Origin: DAISVY01 sp036826635 | Lineage (GTDB): Bacteria; Zixibacteria; MSB-5A5; GN15; FEB-12 | Length of the DNA: 33,034 bases | Direction: 5' to 3' | NCBI GenBank assembly: GCA_036826635.1 | Contig: DAISVY010000014.1 | Coordinates: 1 to 33,034, forward strand | In this document: positions 6,703-13,811 of the stretch, piece by piece | How positions within the stretch are numbered: position 1 is the first letter of the stretch | Layout of the letters: each line of letters begins with the position of its first letter | Made by a program: the position numbers and the translations under genes | The notes under the pieces: model-generated | Databases searched by the model: none | Told to the model about the DNA's origin: nothing | The model's input: only the letters and a program-made list of their open reading frames with translations

Positions 6703-9065
6703 GATTTCAATTTGACGATAGTGACTCCGGAACCCCCTTCGTTCCAGTTCCCCAAACGCAGAGAATCGACTTCGGGGTGTTTCTTCAGGTAATCGGTGAG
6801 GGTGCGGCGCAGGGCACCGGTGCCCTTACCGTGAACCACGTAGACCTGTCGTATTCCGGCGATGACCGCACGGTCAAGGAATTGATCCAGAGCTTCGATT
6901 GCTTCTTCGGAAGTCATGCCGCGCAAATGAATCTCGGGACTCATTTCACCTGTATCGGGAATGGCCCCGCCTGACGGCCGCAAAAGCGACTTTGATTTTC
7001 GCGCCAGTTTTTCGAGGTCACGCAGTTTGACCACCGTGTTGACCGCACCTACCCGCACGCGGGCTTTATCGGTGCCGATTACCTCGTCGATTTCCCCTTC
7101 CCGGTTAAGACTGATGATACGGACCGGATCGCCTTTTTCGAAACTGGTCGAATCGACCGGTTCAGCCGGGTGTCGTCGATGTTTGCGCCTGATCCGTTTT
7201 GCTTTTTCCTGTGCATCCTGCAAATAGTGGTGGACTTCTTTGATCTTTTGTTTGTCCGCCTGTGTCCTGCGGATTTCCGCCACCAGCCGTTCTATTTGTT
7301 TGCGTGAATCCTCAAGAAGATGATCCGTTTCGCCAAGAGCTTCCCGGCGCGATTCGTCGATTTCCCGCTCGAACTTGTCCAGTTCTTCGCGGTAATGTTT
7401 TTCCAGAGTCTCAGCTTTGGCCAATCGTTCGGTCAGGGCGATGCGATCTTCGCGCACTTGGTGTAACTCTTTTTCGAGGGAAGCGATCAATTCGGCCAGC
7501 GAGCGTTCGCCGGAACCAAGAACTTTCGAGGCCCGTTCACAGATCGAGGTGGGGATACCCAGTCGACCGGCGATCTCCACGGCGTACGAGGCTCCGGGGA
7601 TGCCCATTTGCAGTCGATAAGTGGGTGCAAGAGTCTCACGGTTGAATTCCAGCGAGGCATTTTCTATCTCGGAATAATCCAGGGCCAGGGTTTTCAGTTG
7701 AGAATAGTGGGTGGTGGTAACCAGTTGTGCGCCTTTTTCAACCAGATCAAGAATGATGGCTTCAGCCAACGCGCTGCCTTCTTTGGGATCGGTGCCGACG
7801 CCGATTTCATCAAGGAGCACCAGTGTGTCGGTCGATGCGCTGGCCACGGCCTGGGCGATGTTTCTAATGTGCGACGAAAAGGTGGAAAGAGACATCTCTA
7901 TAGATTGTTCGTCGCCGATATCGGCAAAGACCTGTTTGAAGACACCAATACGGCTGGTTTCGTCGGCCGGTATCAGCAGCCCCGTCTGAGCCATAAGAAC
8001 GGCCAGGCCGACCGTCTTCAGTCCGATAGTTTTGCCACCGGTATTGGGGCCCGTTATAATGACCGCCCGCCGATGTTTGTCGAGGCGGAGACTCATCGGA
8101 ACTACTTTTTCGACCCCGCCCAGTTGCAGGATCAGCAGGGGATGGCGAGCATTGACGATTTCGAACCCGTCGTTTGATTCGACGACCGGGCGATTGCTGT
8201 TGGTATCGCGGGCAAAACCGGCCGCGGCGTGAACCGCATCGAGCCGACCGATGAGGCGGACGTTTTCGCGCAGGGCCTCGACCTCCTGAGCGATGTCGGC
8301 CGTCAGGGCCTGGAGTATACGCACGATCTCCGCCCGTTCTTCCTGTTTCAGAAGATTGACCCGGTTGTTGAGTTCGACCGTCTCGTTCGGTTCCACGTAG
8401 AAAGTCGCCCCGGACTGACTGCGGTCGTGCAGAATACCCTGGTTGGCCTTGTATTGTCCGGCAATTACCGGGATGACATAGCGGTCGTTACGCTGTGTGA
8501 TGACATCGTCCTGCCAGCCGGCCTGCTTGCGCTGGTGCGAAAGGATATTTTCCAGTTTGGTGATAATTCTCCGGCGGCAGTCGTGCAGCTCGGCGCGGAG
8601 TCGTCTGAGTTGGGGCGAAGCGCTGTCTTTGATGCTGCCATCTTCATCGATAGAGCGGACAATCTGTTTTTTCAATTCCGGGAAAGAGCGGATATTTTTC
8701 AGATGTTCGGCAATAGCCGGGAATTTCTCGTGGTTGTCCTGGTCGTATCGATGCAGCGATATGGATATTTCTATAAGTTCAAGCACGACTCGGATTTCAT
8801 GCGGATCGAGGAAGACCCCTTCAATCTGTACCTTGTCGAGAATCTCGCGGCAATCTTCAAGACGGTAGAGCGGAAAAGCCAGACCGAAATTGATGATGTC
8901 TTTCATCTGGGCTATTTCGTCCTGGCGGGAGACAATAGACCGAACATCGCACAGGGGGGTGAAGCTTTCCACTTCGGCCCGACCATAGGGCGTAAGACAT
9001 TCCCCCGCGATTTTGGCGATAACCTTGGGGAATTCCAGGGTTTCGGCTGTGTGCTGATCGATCAT
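6699..9065 (-). CDS. mutS2: Endonuclease MutS2 with Smr domain
   Basis: MutS2 is a MutS paralogue lacking the mismatch-recognition domain. Family members suppress homologous recombination, and in some bacteria split collided ribosomes. From the chosen start the protein has 788 residues, a normal length. Walker A (GPNTGGKT) is at about 339-346 and Walker B (LVLLDE) at about 416-421. A coiled coil spans about 500-610. A KOW-like segment (FEKGDPVRIISL) follows. A C-terminal Smr nuclease domain carries the LRG and HGKGTGALR motifs. The start at 9065 has GGGAG five bases upstream; an in-frame extension to 9125 would run through a terminator-like hairpin and is less likely. Confidence 0.95.
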   Translation of the reverse strand: MIDQHTAETLEFPKVIAKIAGECLTPYGRAEVESFTPLCDVRSIVSRQDEIAQMKDIINFGLAFPLYRLEDCREILDKVQIEGVFLDPHEIRVVLELIEISISLHRYDQDNHEKFPAIAEHLKNIRSFPELKKQIVRSIDEDGSIKDSASPQLRRLRAELHDCRRRIITKLENILSHQRKQAGWQDDVITQRNDRYVIPVIAGQYKANQGILHDRSQSGATFYVEPNETVELNNRVNLLKQEERAEIVRILQALTADIAQEVEALRENVRLIGRLDAVHAAAGFARDTNSNRPVVESNDGFEIVNARHPLLILQLGGVEKVVPMSLRLDKHRRAVIITGPNTGGKTIGLKTVGLAVLMAQTGLLIPADETSRIGVFKQVFADIGDEQSIEMSLSTFSSHIRNIAQAVASASTDTLVLLDEIGVGTDPKEGSALAEAIILDLVEKGAQLVTTTHYSQLKTLALDYSEIENASLEFNRETLAPTYRLQMGIPGASYAVEIAGRLGIPTSICERASKVLGSGERSLAELIASLEKELHQVREDRIALTERLAKAETLEKHYREELDKFEREIDESRREALGETDHLLEDSRKQIERLVAEIRRTQADKQKIKEVHHYLQDAQEKAKRIRRKHRRHPAEPVDSTSFEKGDPVRIISLNREGEIDEVIGTDKARVRVGAVNTVVKLRDLEKLARKSKSLLRPSGGAIPDTGEMSPEIHLRGMTSEEAIEALDQFLDRAVIAGIRQVYVVHGKGTGALRRTLTDYLKKHPEVDSLRLGNWNEGGSGVTIVKLKS

Positions 9066-9086
9066 GTTGCTCCCAGCGCGGTCAAT

Positions 9087-9111
9087 AGAAAAACCGGCCC
9101 GCAGGCCGGTT
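9087..9111 (-). terminator. Hairpin terminator or attenuator between cvpA and mutS2
   Basis: On the minus strand, AACCGGCC and GGCCGGTT (9104-9111 and 9092-9099) form a perfect 8-bp stem with a 4-nt loop followed by TTTCTATT. It lies 37 nt after the cvpA stop and about 20 nt before the mutS2 ATG. It could end the upstream transcript or lower expression of mutS2-dnaG-recN. Confidence 0.65.
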
Positions 9112-9147
9112 CTAATATATGCCAATCGAGATCAAATGAAAGTCGAT

Positions 9148-9783
9148 TTAGCTGTTCTCGTTGCGGATGTTGAAGAAGCGGTCGATCTGATACATCACGC
9201 GGTACGCATCGGTCCGATCCTCCGAAAGCATCGATTGTCCGCCGCTCTGAGTCGGTTCGACAATAAGCGTGTTTTCCATCTTCTCGATAAAGTTGGGGTT
9301 TTTCGGATGAATGACGGCGGTTGTCTCGAATATGAGGGGGACCGTTTTGGCCACCGTGGGACCGAAGAAAGACTCCTCGAAATCGGTATAGAAAGAATCC
9401 GGCATGGGCAGCAGGAAAACCAGAAGCGTAAGAAAGCCGATAGTCGCCCAGCCGCGAAGGAAGCCGATCATGGCCCCACCCATTTGGTCCCGTTTTTTGA
9501 GGCTCTTGATGTCGGCTACTTTATAGAAAAGCAGGCCGAGAAGCTTGAAAACCGCGTACGAAACCGCGATAAGAATGGCAAAGGAGAGAAACGCGGAGAT
9601 CAGCGGCGAGCCACCCAATTTCTGGTAAACCCAGACCGCGAAGTTATCGATGTAGTTGACCGAGAATATAATGGCGGCAAAGAAGACAACGAATGCCATT
9701 ATCTCTCGAATGAGACCCTTCTTGGACCCGACAATAACCGAAGCCAGAAGGACTACGATCAGAACGCCGTCTACCCAGTTCAT
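9148..9783 (-). CDS. cvpA: CvpA family inner-membrane protein
   Basis: This 211-residue protein has four predicted transmembrane helices in the first 135 residues, starting MNWVDGVLIVVLLASVIVG and KKGLIREIMAF, the classic CvpA N-terminus. A soluble tail of about 75 residues follows. CvpA homologues were named for colicin V production in Escherichia coli; the molecular function is still poorly defined, with links to envelope integrity and biofilm. CvpA is very often next to mutS2, as here, which supports the call. It starts 53 nt after the yqeY stop. Confidence 0.9.
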   Translation of the reverse strand: MNWVDGVLIVVLLASVIVGSKKGLIREIMAFVVFFAAIIFSVNYIDNFAVWVYQKLGGSPLISAFLSFAILIAVSYAVFKLLGLLFYKVADIKSLKKRDQMGGAMIGFLRGWATIGFLTLLVFLLPMPDSFYTDFEESFFGPTVAKTVPLIFETTAVIHPKNPNFIEKMENTLIVEPTQSGGQSMLSEDRTDAYRVMYQIDRFFNIRNENS

Positions 9784-9836
9784 GTTCTGCTCCCTGTGAT
9801 TGTCCTTTTCACGGGAGAAGATAGACAGTTTCTAAA

Positions 9837-10283
9837 TCAGTTGGCAAGCAATTCCGAGACTAATTTGTTGACCAGTTTGCCGTCGGCTTTGCCTTTGACC
9901 CGGGGCATAAGGACCTTCATCACGAGCCCCAGTTTCTGGGGGGAATCGGCCCCGCTTTCTTCAATGGCCTCGCGGATCATCTCGCGCAATTCGGCTTCGG
10001 ACAACTGTTCGGGCAGGTAGGTGGTTATCAGGGAAAGCTCGAAATCTTCTTTTTTTACCAGATCGTCCCGGCCGGCTTTGGCAAAAGCCTCAATGGAATC
10101 CCGGCGTTTTTTGGCGGCGCTGGAAAGAACCTCAATAGCCTGTTGCTCGGTCAGCTCCTTGCCAAGCTCGATCTGCTTGTACTTCAGGTCAGATTTAAGG
10201 CCCCGAAGAAGAGTTACGCGTTCTTTCTCGCGAGCCTTCAGGGCCTGTATCATATCCTTGTCAATACGCTCAAGAATTGTCAC
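9837..10283 (-). CDS. yqeY: YqeY/GatB-domain protein
   Basis: This 148-residue protein matches the YqeY family along its whole length. The N-terminus is MTILERIDKDMIQALKAREKERVTLLRGLKSDLK as far as the family usually runs. The centre has the AAKKRRDSIEAFAKAGRDDL helix pair and the C-terminus the LGLVMKVLMPRVKGKADGKLV segment, the part shared with the tRNA-binding tail of GatB. Family members are thought to bind tRNA or assist aminoacyl-tRNA metabolism, but no clear activity is established. It starts seven bases after the rpsU stop, a pairing common in many phyla, which implies co-transcription with rpsU. Confidence 0.93.
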   Translation of the reverse strand: MTILERIDKDMIQALKAREKERVTLLRGLKSDLKYKQIELGKELTEQQAIEVLSSAAKKRRDSIEAFAKAGRDDLVKKEDFELSLITTYLPEQLSEAELREMIREAIEESGADSPQKLGLVMKVLMPRVKGKADGKLVNKLVSELLAN

Positions 10284-10290
10284 TGTGTTT

Positions 10291-10488
10291 CTAATTCTTC
10301 TCTAAATATCTGTTGCGACGAGCCTTACGACGGGCGGCCGCCATCTTCCGTTTCTTGGTTTCGGACGGTTTTTCGTAGTGCTGGTGCTTTTTATAGTCAG
10401 AGAGAAGCCCCGATTTTTCACAGAACTTATTAAAACGTCGAAGCGCTCTTTCAAAGGATTCGTCGTCTCTAACTCGGACTCCGGTCAA
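10291..10488 (-). CDS. rpsU: Small ribosomal subunit protein bS21
   Basis: bS21 is a small basic protein near the anti-Shine-Dalgarno end of 16S rRNA that influences initiation. The 65-residue sequence has the family core ESFERALRRFNKFCEKSGLL, then the HYEKPSETKKRKMAAARRKARR basic tail. The start is a TTG at 10488 preceded by AAGGGGGTG with seven bases spacing; no ATG or GTG gives the expected N-terminus. It is the first gene of the minus-strand operon and has its own promoter and a structured leader. Confidence 0.94.
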   Translation of the reverse strand: MTGVRVRDDESFERALRRFNKFCEKSGLLSDYKKHQHYEKPSETKKRKMAAARRKARRNRYLEKN

Positions 10489-10494
10489 TTATTA

Positions 10495-10552
10495 ACACCC
10501 CCTTCTCCGGGGTCTAAGGTTAATATACCACCGAACTTACAACCGTAAGTTC
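10495..10552 (-). promoter_or_regulatory. rpsU leader with hairpin and Shine-Dalgarno-masking structure
   Basis: A perfect 8-bp hairpin (GAACTTAC/GTAAGTTC, 10533-10540 and 10545-10552) lies upstream. Next to the start, CCCCGGAGAAGGGGG can pair its CCCC with the GGGG of the Shine-Dalgarno. Autoregulation of rpsU through its ribosome-binding site is known in Flavobacteriia; that it happens here is inference. Confidence 0.4.
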
Positions 10553-10562
10553 CTCATCGGCA

Positions 10563-10591
10563 AATAAAGGTCAAAGATTCAGTCTTGTCAA
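10563..10591 (-). promoter_or_regulatory. Predicted sigma70-type promoter of rpsU operon
   Basis: On the minus strand a perfect TTGACA (10591-10586) and TTTATT (10568-10563, four of six consensus bases) are 17 nt apart. The transcript would carry a leader of about 65 nt before the rpsU TTG. Confidence 0.55.
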
Positions 10592-10638
10592 CTGATTTGG
10601 AAAAAGGCACTTCCATATATTACAGGGCCTGACCGGCC

Positions 10639-10983
10639 TTACGAAACCGCCTCCTCGTTTATGAAGGTCAGCTTGTCCATCCCTCGATTGGACATGAAAT
10701 GGAAATGGATATGGTCGATTTCCTGCCCCAGGCCGTTGTTTATCGCCAACTGATAATGATCGGGAATACCCAGTTTGTCGGCCACCAGCTTGGCCGTGCG
10801 GCACAGCAGGGCCAGAGCCTCCGGAGGGGTTTGCTGGAAATTCGGATATCGCTCTTTCGTGATCAACAGCAGGTGCACCGGGCTGCGGGGACGATGATCG
10901 GCGATGACTATGACCTCGTCCGTCTCGTAGAAAATCCTGGCCGGCAGTTCGCGGTTGATGATGCGGGTGAAAATTGATGACAT
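10639..10983 (-). CDS. HIT family nucleotide-binding protein
   Basis: This 114-residue protein is a histidine-triad hydrolase, Hint/HinT type. The motif DHIHFHFM near the C-terminus holds the HxHxH triad that cleaves nucleoside phosphoramidates or related AMP/GMP conjugates. The N-terminus MSSIFTRIINRELPARIFYETD lines up with the family start (usually xxIFCKIIxGExPAxxVYED). HRPRSPVHLLLITKE forms the central strand pair. The ATG at 10983 is preferred on homology, although no good Shine-Dalgarno precedes it; a TTG at 11049 would add 22 residues. It is divergent from yebC and probably not part of the rpsU operon, which has its own promoter downstream. Confidence 0.92.
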   Translation of the reverse strand: MSSIFTRIINRELPARIFYETDEVIVIADHRPRSPVHLLLITKERYPNFQQTPPEALALLCRTAKLVADKLGIPDHYQLAINNGLGQEIDHIHFHFMSNRGMDKLTFINEEAVS

Positions 10984-11078
10984 GGCAATAAATATAATTG
11001 CCCTGTTTGCGAATGCAAGGTGAGTTTGGACGATAGGTGCTCTTGCCAATCGAGTCGGAATTGTGTAACTTATCGCAC

Positions 11079-11108
11079 CTGAGAATCAGGCCCACAGTTG
11101 TTTAGAAT
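11079..11108 (+). promoter_or_regulatory. Possible yebC promoter
   Basis: TAGAAT (11103-11108) is a good -10 box. The best -35 match is CTGAGA (11079-11084) at 18 nt spacing. It would start the message about 27 nt before the yebC ATG, just ahead of the GGGAGG ribosome-binding site. Confidence 0.35.
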
Positions 11109-11141
11109 GCTATTTGCCGGCAATAAGGGAGGATTGGAGTT

Positions 11142-11897
11142 ATGTCCGGTCACTCAAAATGGTCGACTATTAAAAGGAAAAAAGGTAAGGCCGACGCCGA
11201 GCGCGGCCGGCTCTTCACTCGACTCATAAAGGAGCTCACTGTTGCGGCTCGCGAGGGAGGAGGAGATCCCGAAGGTAACCCTCGTCTGCGTACGGCGGTA
11301 GCCTCGGCCAAGGCGGCCAACATGCCCGCCGATAACATCAAACGTGCGATCCTAAAAGGTACCGGGCAGCTTCCGGGAGTCGTTTATGAATCGGTTACGT
11401 ACGAAGGTTATGGTCCCGGCGGGGCGGCTTTGTATCTGGAAGTGCTGACCGACAACAAGAACCGGGCCGTGGCGGATATTCGTCATATCCTCACCAAGTA
11501 CGGCGGTAACCTGGGGGCCAACGGCTGTGTGGCCTGGATGTTCGACAAGCGCGGGGTTATTACGGTCGATCTTGAGTCCGCCGATGAAGACAATCTTATG
11601 GAAGCGGCCCTTGAAGCCGGTGCGGATGATATCAAGTCGGATTCCGGGGCTTTTGAGATTCTAATGGATCCCGGTGTGCTCGATGACGTGCGCACGGCTA
11701 TCGAGACCAAAGGCATCAAGATTGAATCGGCCGAGGTTACTATGGTTCCCCAGAACACGACCAAACTGGAGAAGGAAAACGAAGCTTCGTCCATGCTCAA
11801 GATGCTCGATTTGCTGGAAGACCACGACGACATTCAAAAGGTTTACTCCAATTTTGATATAGACGAGTCGCTGCTGGAGAAGCTGGCCCAGAATTGA
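11142..11897 (+). CDS. yebC: YebC/PmpR family protein
   Basis: The 251-residue protein begins MSGHSKWSTIKRKKGKAD, the invariant YebC N-terminus. It continues with the conserved FTRLIKELTVAAREGGGDP, NMPADNIKRAI, YEGYGPGG and ILTKYGGNLG segments. Members were described as DNA-binding regulators; recent work also implicates some in translation of proline-rich stretches. GGGAGG precedes the ATG. yebC next to ruvC-ruvA-ruvB is a widespread arrangement; here a terminator and an IS200-type element separate it from ruvC. Confidence 0.96.
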   Translation: MSGHSKWSTIKRKKGKADAERGRLFTRLIKELTVAAREGGGDPEGNPRLRTAVASAKAANMPADNIKRAILKGTGQLPGVVYESVTYEGYGPGGAALYLEVLTDNKNRAVADIRHILTKYGGNLGANGCVAWMFDKRGVITVDLESADEDNLMEAALEAGADDIKSDSGAFEILMDPGVLDDVRTAIETKGIKIESAEVTMVPQNTTKLEKENEASSMLKMLDLLEDHDDIQKVYSNFDIDESLLEKLAQN

Positions 11898-11931
11898 CGT
11901 GGCCCGGCAGAGACTTTGGCCGGAAGTACAG

Positions 11932-11957
11932 CCCCGCAAAATATGCGGGGTTTGTTT
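11932..11957 (+). terminator. Rho-independent terminator of yebC
   Basis: CCCCGC (11932-11937) and GCGGGG (11945-11950) enclose a 7-nt loop and are followed by TTTGTTT. It lies 35 nt after the yebC stop and about 20 nt before the left hairpin of the IS200-type element. Confidence 0.8.
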
Positions 11958-11969
11958 ATGCGGTCGTAG

Positions 11970-12515
11970 ACAGAACACCACGGCTTTAGCCGTGGATGAA
12001 TGAGCCTTGAGGCGGTATATTGTTTGTGTGCAAGTAGTCAAGACAGCTCACAGCATGTACTGCCTGCAGTATCACGTTGTGTGGGTGTGTAAATACCGCC
12101 GAAAGATCCTGAAGCCTGGTGTTTGCTCCTATATTCGCAAGACATTGCCGGGTTTGCTTCGCGGGATGCCTGGTGTTACGATGGAGACAATAGGCTTTGA
12201 CAAGGACCATCTTCATATGCTGATGACAATACCTCCGAAGTACAGTATTTCATCAGTCATGGGTCGTTTGAAAAGCCAATTGTCGTCGAGGATGCGTAGG
12301 TTTTTCCCATGGCTGGGGAAGGTATATTGGAATGAAAATATCGTATGGTCGCCAGGCTATTTTGTGAGTAGTGTAGGTTTGGACGAAAAAACAATTCGCA
12401 GCTACGTGGAACACCAAGGGCACCAGGATTCAGGACAACTCCGTCAGGAGTTGTAACAAAGCGCGAAGCGCTTGGTGTAAGCCAAAAGGACCCCGGCTTT
12501 AGCCGGGGGAATCTA
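11970..12515 (+). mobile_element. IS200/IS605-family single-gene insertion sequence
   Basis: A transposase gene is flanked by subterminal palindromes typical of this family. The left one is CCACGGCTTTAGCCGTGG (11978-11995) and the right one CCCCGGCTTTAGCCGGGG (12491-12508). Both have the same GGCTTTAGCC centre but different outer base pairs that remain complementary. Two further hairpins, CAACTCC/GGAGTTG (12436-12453) and AAGCGC/GCGCTT (12459-12473), lie at the 3' end. No target duplication is expected, because these elements move as single-stranded DNA. No TnpB gene is present. The exact outer ends cannot be fixed from one copy. The transposase frame is open, so the element may be active. 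Confidence 0.88.
12028..12456 (+). CDS. tnpA: IS200-type Y1 HUH transposase TnpA
   Basis: This is a single-strand transposase that binds the hairpin ends and cuts with one tyrosine. In the 142-residue reading from a GTG at 12028, the N-terminus HSMYCLQYHVVWVCKYRRK fits the family. The HUH pair is H61/H63 in KDHLHMLM. The nucleophile is Y126 in TIRSYVEHQ, and IPPKYSISSVMGRLK is the usual central block. Alternative starts are a TTG at 12007 or an ATG at 12055; the latter would remove part of the first strand. The frame is intact and the catalytic residues are all present. Its flanking hairpins mark it as an insertion sequence rather than a domesticated REP-associated transposase. Confidence 0.9.
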   Translation: MQVVKTAHSMYCLQYHVVWVCKYRRKILKPGVCSYIRKTLPGLLRGMPGVTMETIGFDKDHLHMLMTIPPKYSISSVMGRLKSQLSSRMRRFFPWLGKVYWNENIVWSPGYFVSSVGLDEKTIRSYVEHQGHQDSGQLRQEL

Positions 12516-12675
12516 TTAATCTTTCGGCGGAATTGGTTTCGATGTAAAAGATGCTCAACCGGTCGGCATTTCCAGGGTCGGAACAGTCTGGTTAGCTGTG
12601 TCTGGTGCGTCACATTGGGCGCGCCAGCGCGGTTTTTTGATTGAATTCACCCGGTCTTACCAATATGTTGAGACT

Positions 12676-13167
12676 ATGAGAGTGTTGGGGATCGATCCCG
12701 GGCTTAACATTACCGGCTATGCGATTATAGAATCCCGCGACCGGCAGTTGGCCCTGGCAGAAGCCGGAGTAGTGAGAACCAACCGCTCCGATTCGCTTGA
12801 GAAAAAGCTTCAGGAAATCGCCTTCGGCGTGGGGGAGATCATTGAGCAGTTCAAACCGGATGTCCTGGCGATTGAAGAGGTCTATTCGCACTACGACCAC
12901 CCGTGTACGGCTATCGTTATGGGTCATGCCCGCGGGGTGGTGTTGTTGAAAGCGGCCGAGGCGGGGCTTGAGGTTGTACCTTATGCTTCGACCCGCATCA
13001 AGAAATCCCTGACCGGTAACGGTCGAGCCAGTAAAAGACAGATGCAATTAATGGTAAAATCGTTGTTGTCCCTGCCGAAAGTGCCGGAGCCACCGGACAC
13101 GGCCGATGCGCTGGCGATTGCGCTGTGTCATTGCCGTTCTTTGCAGCAACGGGAGGTATTGGTATGA
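12676..13167 (+). CDS. ruvC: Holliday junction resolvase RuvC
   Basis: RuvC cuts Holliday junctions delivered by RuvAB. The 163-residue protein has the four acidic catalytic residues: D7 in LGIDPG, E67 in AIEEVY, and D141 and D144 in PPDTADALAIA. GHARGVVLLKAAEAG matches the family dimer-helix region. The ATG at 12676 gives the standard N-terminus; the frame open from 12598 is not conserved-looking. The Shine-Dalgarno is weak. The stop overlaps the ruvA start (ATGA). With yebC terminated and an IS200 element upstream, ruvC needs a promoter inside 12511-12675, where I cannot point to a clear one. Confidence 0.96.
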   Translation: MRVLGIDPGLNITGYAIIESRDRQLALAEAGVVRTNRSDSLEKKLQEIAFGVGEIIEQFKPDVLAIEEVYSHYDHPCTAIVMGHARGVVLLKAAEAGLEVVPYASTRIKKSLTGNGRASKRQMQLMVKSLLSLPKVPEPPDTADALAIALCHCRSLQQREVLV

Positions 13168-13799
13168 TCAGCCGTCTTACCGGCAGGCTGGCCCGGATTA
13201 CCGACCAGTGCGCTTTGGTGGAAAACGGGGGAGTCTACTATGAGGTACTGCTGCCCTCGGCTCTGGCCGACCGGCTTAAAGATAACGGTCAAATAGGCAG
13301 TGATGTAGAATTCGAAACCATCTACTACATTGAAGCCGGTGAAAGAAAATCGAGCCACTACCCGCGTCTGGTCGGTTTTACCGATCCGGTGGATCGCCAG
13401 TTCTTTTCTCTGTTCACTCAGGTCCCTGGCCTTGGAGTAAAGAAAGCGCTTAAGTCGCTGGTGTTGCCGATCAGCGAGATTGCAACGGCTATCGAGACGA
13501 AAGACGCCGGAAAACTCAAACGTCTGCCGGGGGTGGGGGGACGACTGGCCGAGAAAATTATCGCGGAACTGAACGGCAAAACGGCCCGCTTTGCTCTGGC
13601 GCGGGGCAGTCAGCCGCTGGCCGCAAAACCGGCCGAGTCACAGCCGTTCATTGACGAAGCCCTGGATGTTCTGGAGCAACTGCAATACTCCCGCAGTGAA
13701 GCCCGGACCATGGTAGAACAGGCCATCAAAAAACAGCCCGGCGTAGCCAGTGCCGAGGAATTAATCAGCCTCATATTCAAATCGGTACAAGAACGTTAG
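13164..13799 (+). CDS. ruvA: Holliday junction DNA helicase subunit RuvA
   Basis: RuvA forms the tetramer that holds the four-way junction for RuvB. The 211-residue protein has the N-terminal OB domain (MISRLTGRLARI and GGVYYEVLLP). Two helix-hairpin-helix motifs follow (FTQVPGLGVKKALKSL and LKRLPGVGGRLAEKII). After a flexible linker, the C-terminal domain III (EALDVLEQLQYSRSEARTMVEQA) contacts RuvB. GGGAGG lies eight bases before the ATG at 13164, which overlaps the ruvC stop. An in-frame start at 13125 would extend into ruvC and adds residues not seen in the family. Confidence 0.96.
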   Translation: MISRLTGRLARITDQCALVENGGVYYEVLLPSALADRLKDNGQIGSDVEFETIYYIEAGERKSSHYPRLVGFTDPVDRQFFSLFTQVPGLGVKKALKSLVLPISEIATAIETKDAGKLKRLPGVGGRLAEKIIAELNGKTARFALARGSQPLAAKPAESQPFIDEALDVLEQLQYSRSEARTMVEQAIKKQPGVASAEELISLIFKSVQER

Positions 13800-13811
13800 G
13801 AACGATTGAAC

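Noticed and set aside
8229..10020. Two plus-strand frames of over 300 codons (8229-9173 and 9064-10020)
   Set aside because: Both run antisense to mutS2, cvpA and yqeY, cross the cvpA-mutS2 hairpin, and show no family motif.
12610..12633. GC-rich hairpin with TTTTTT before ruvC as a terminator
   Set aside because: The arms are mostly overlapping GCGC self-complementarity, leaving about a 4-bp stem.
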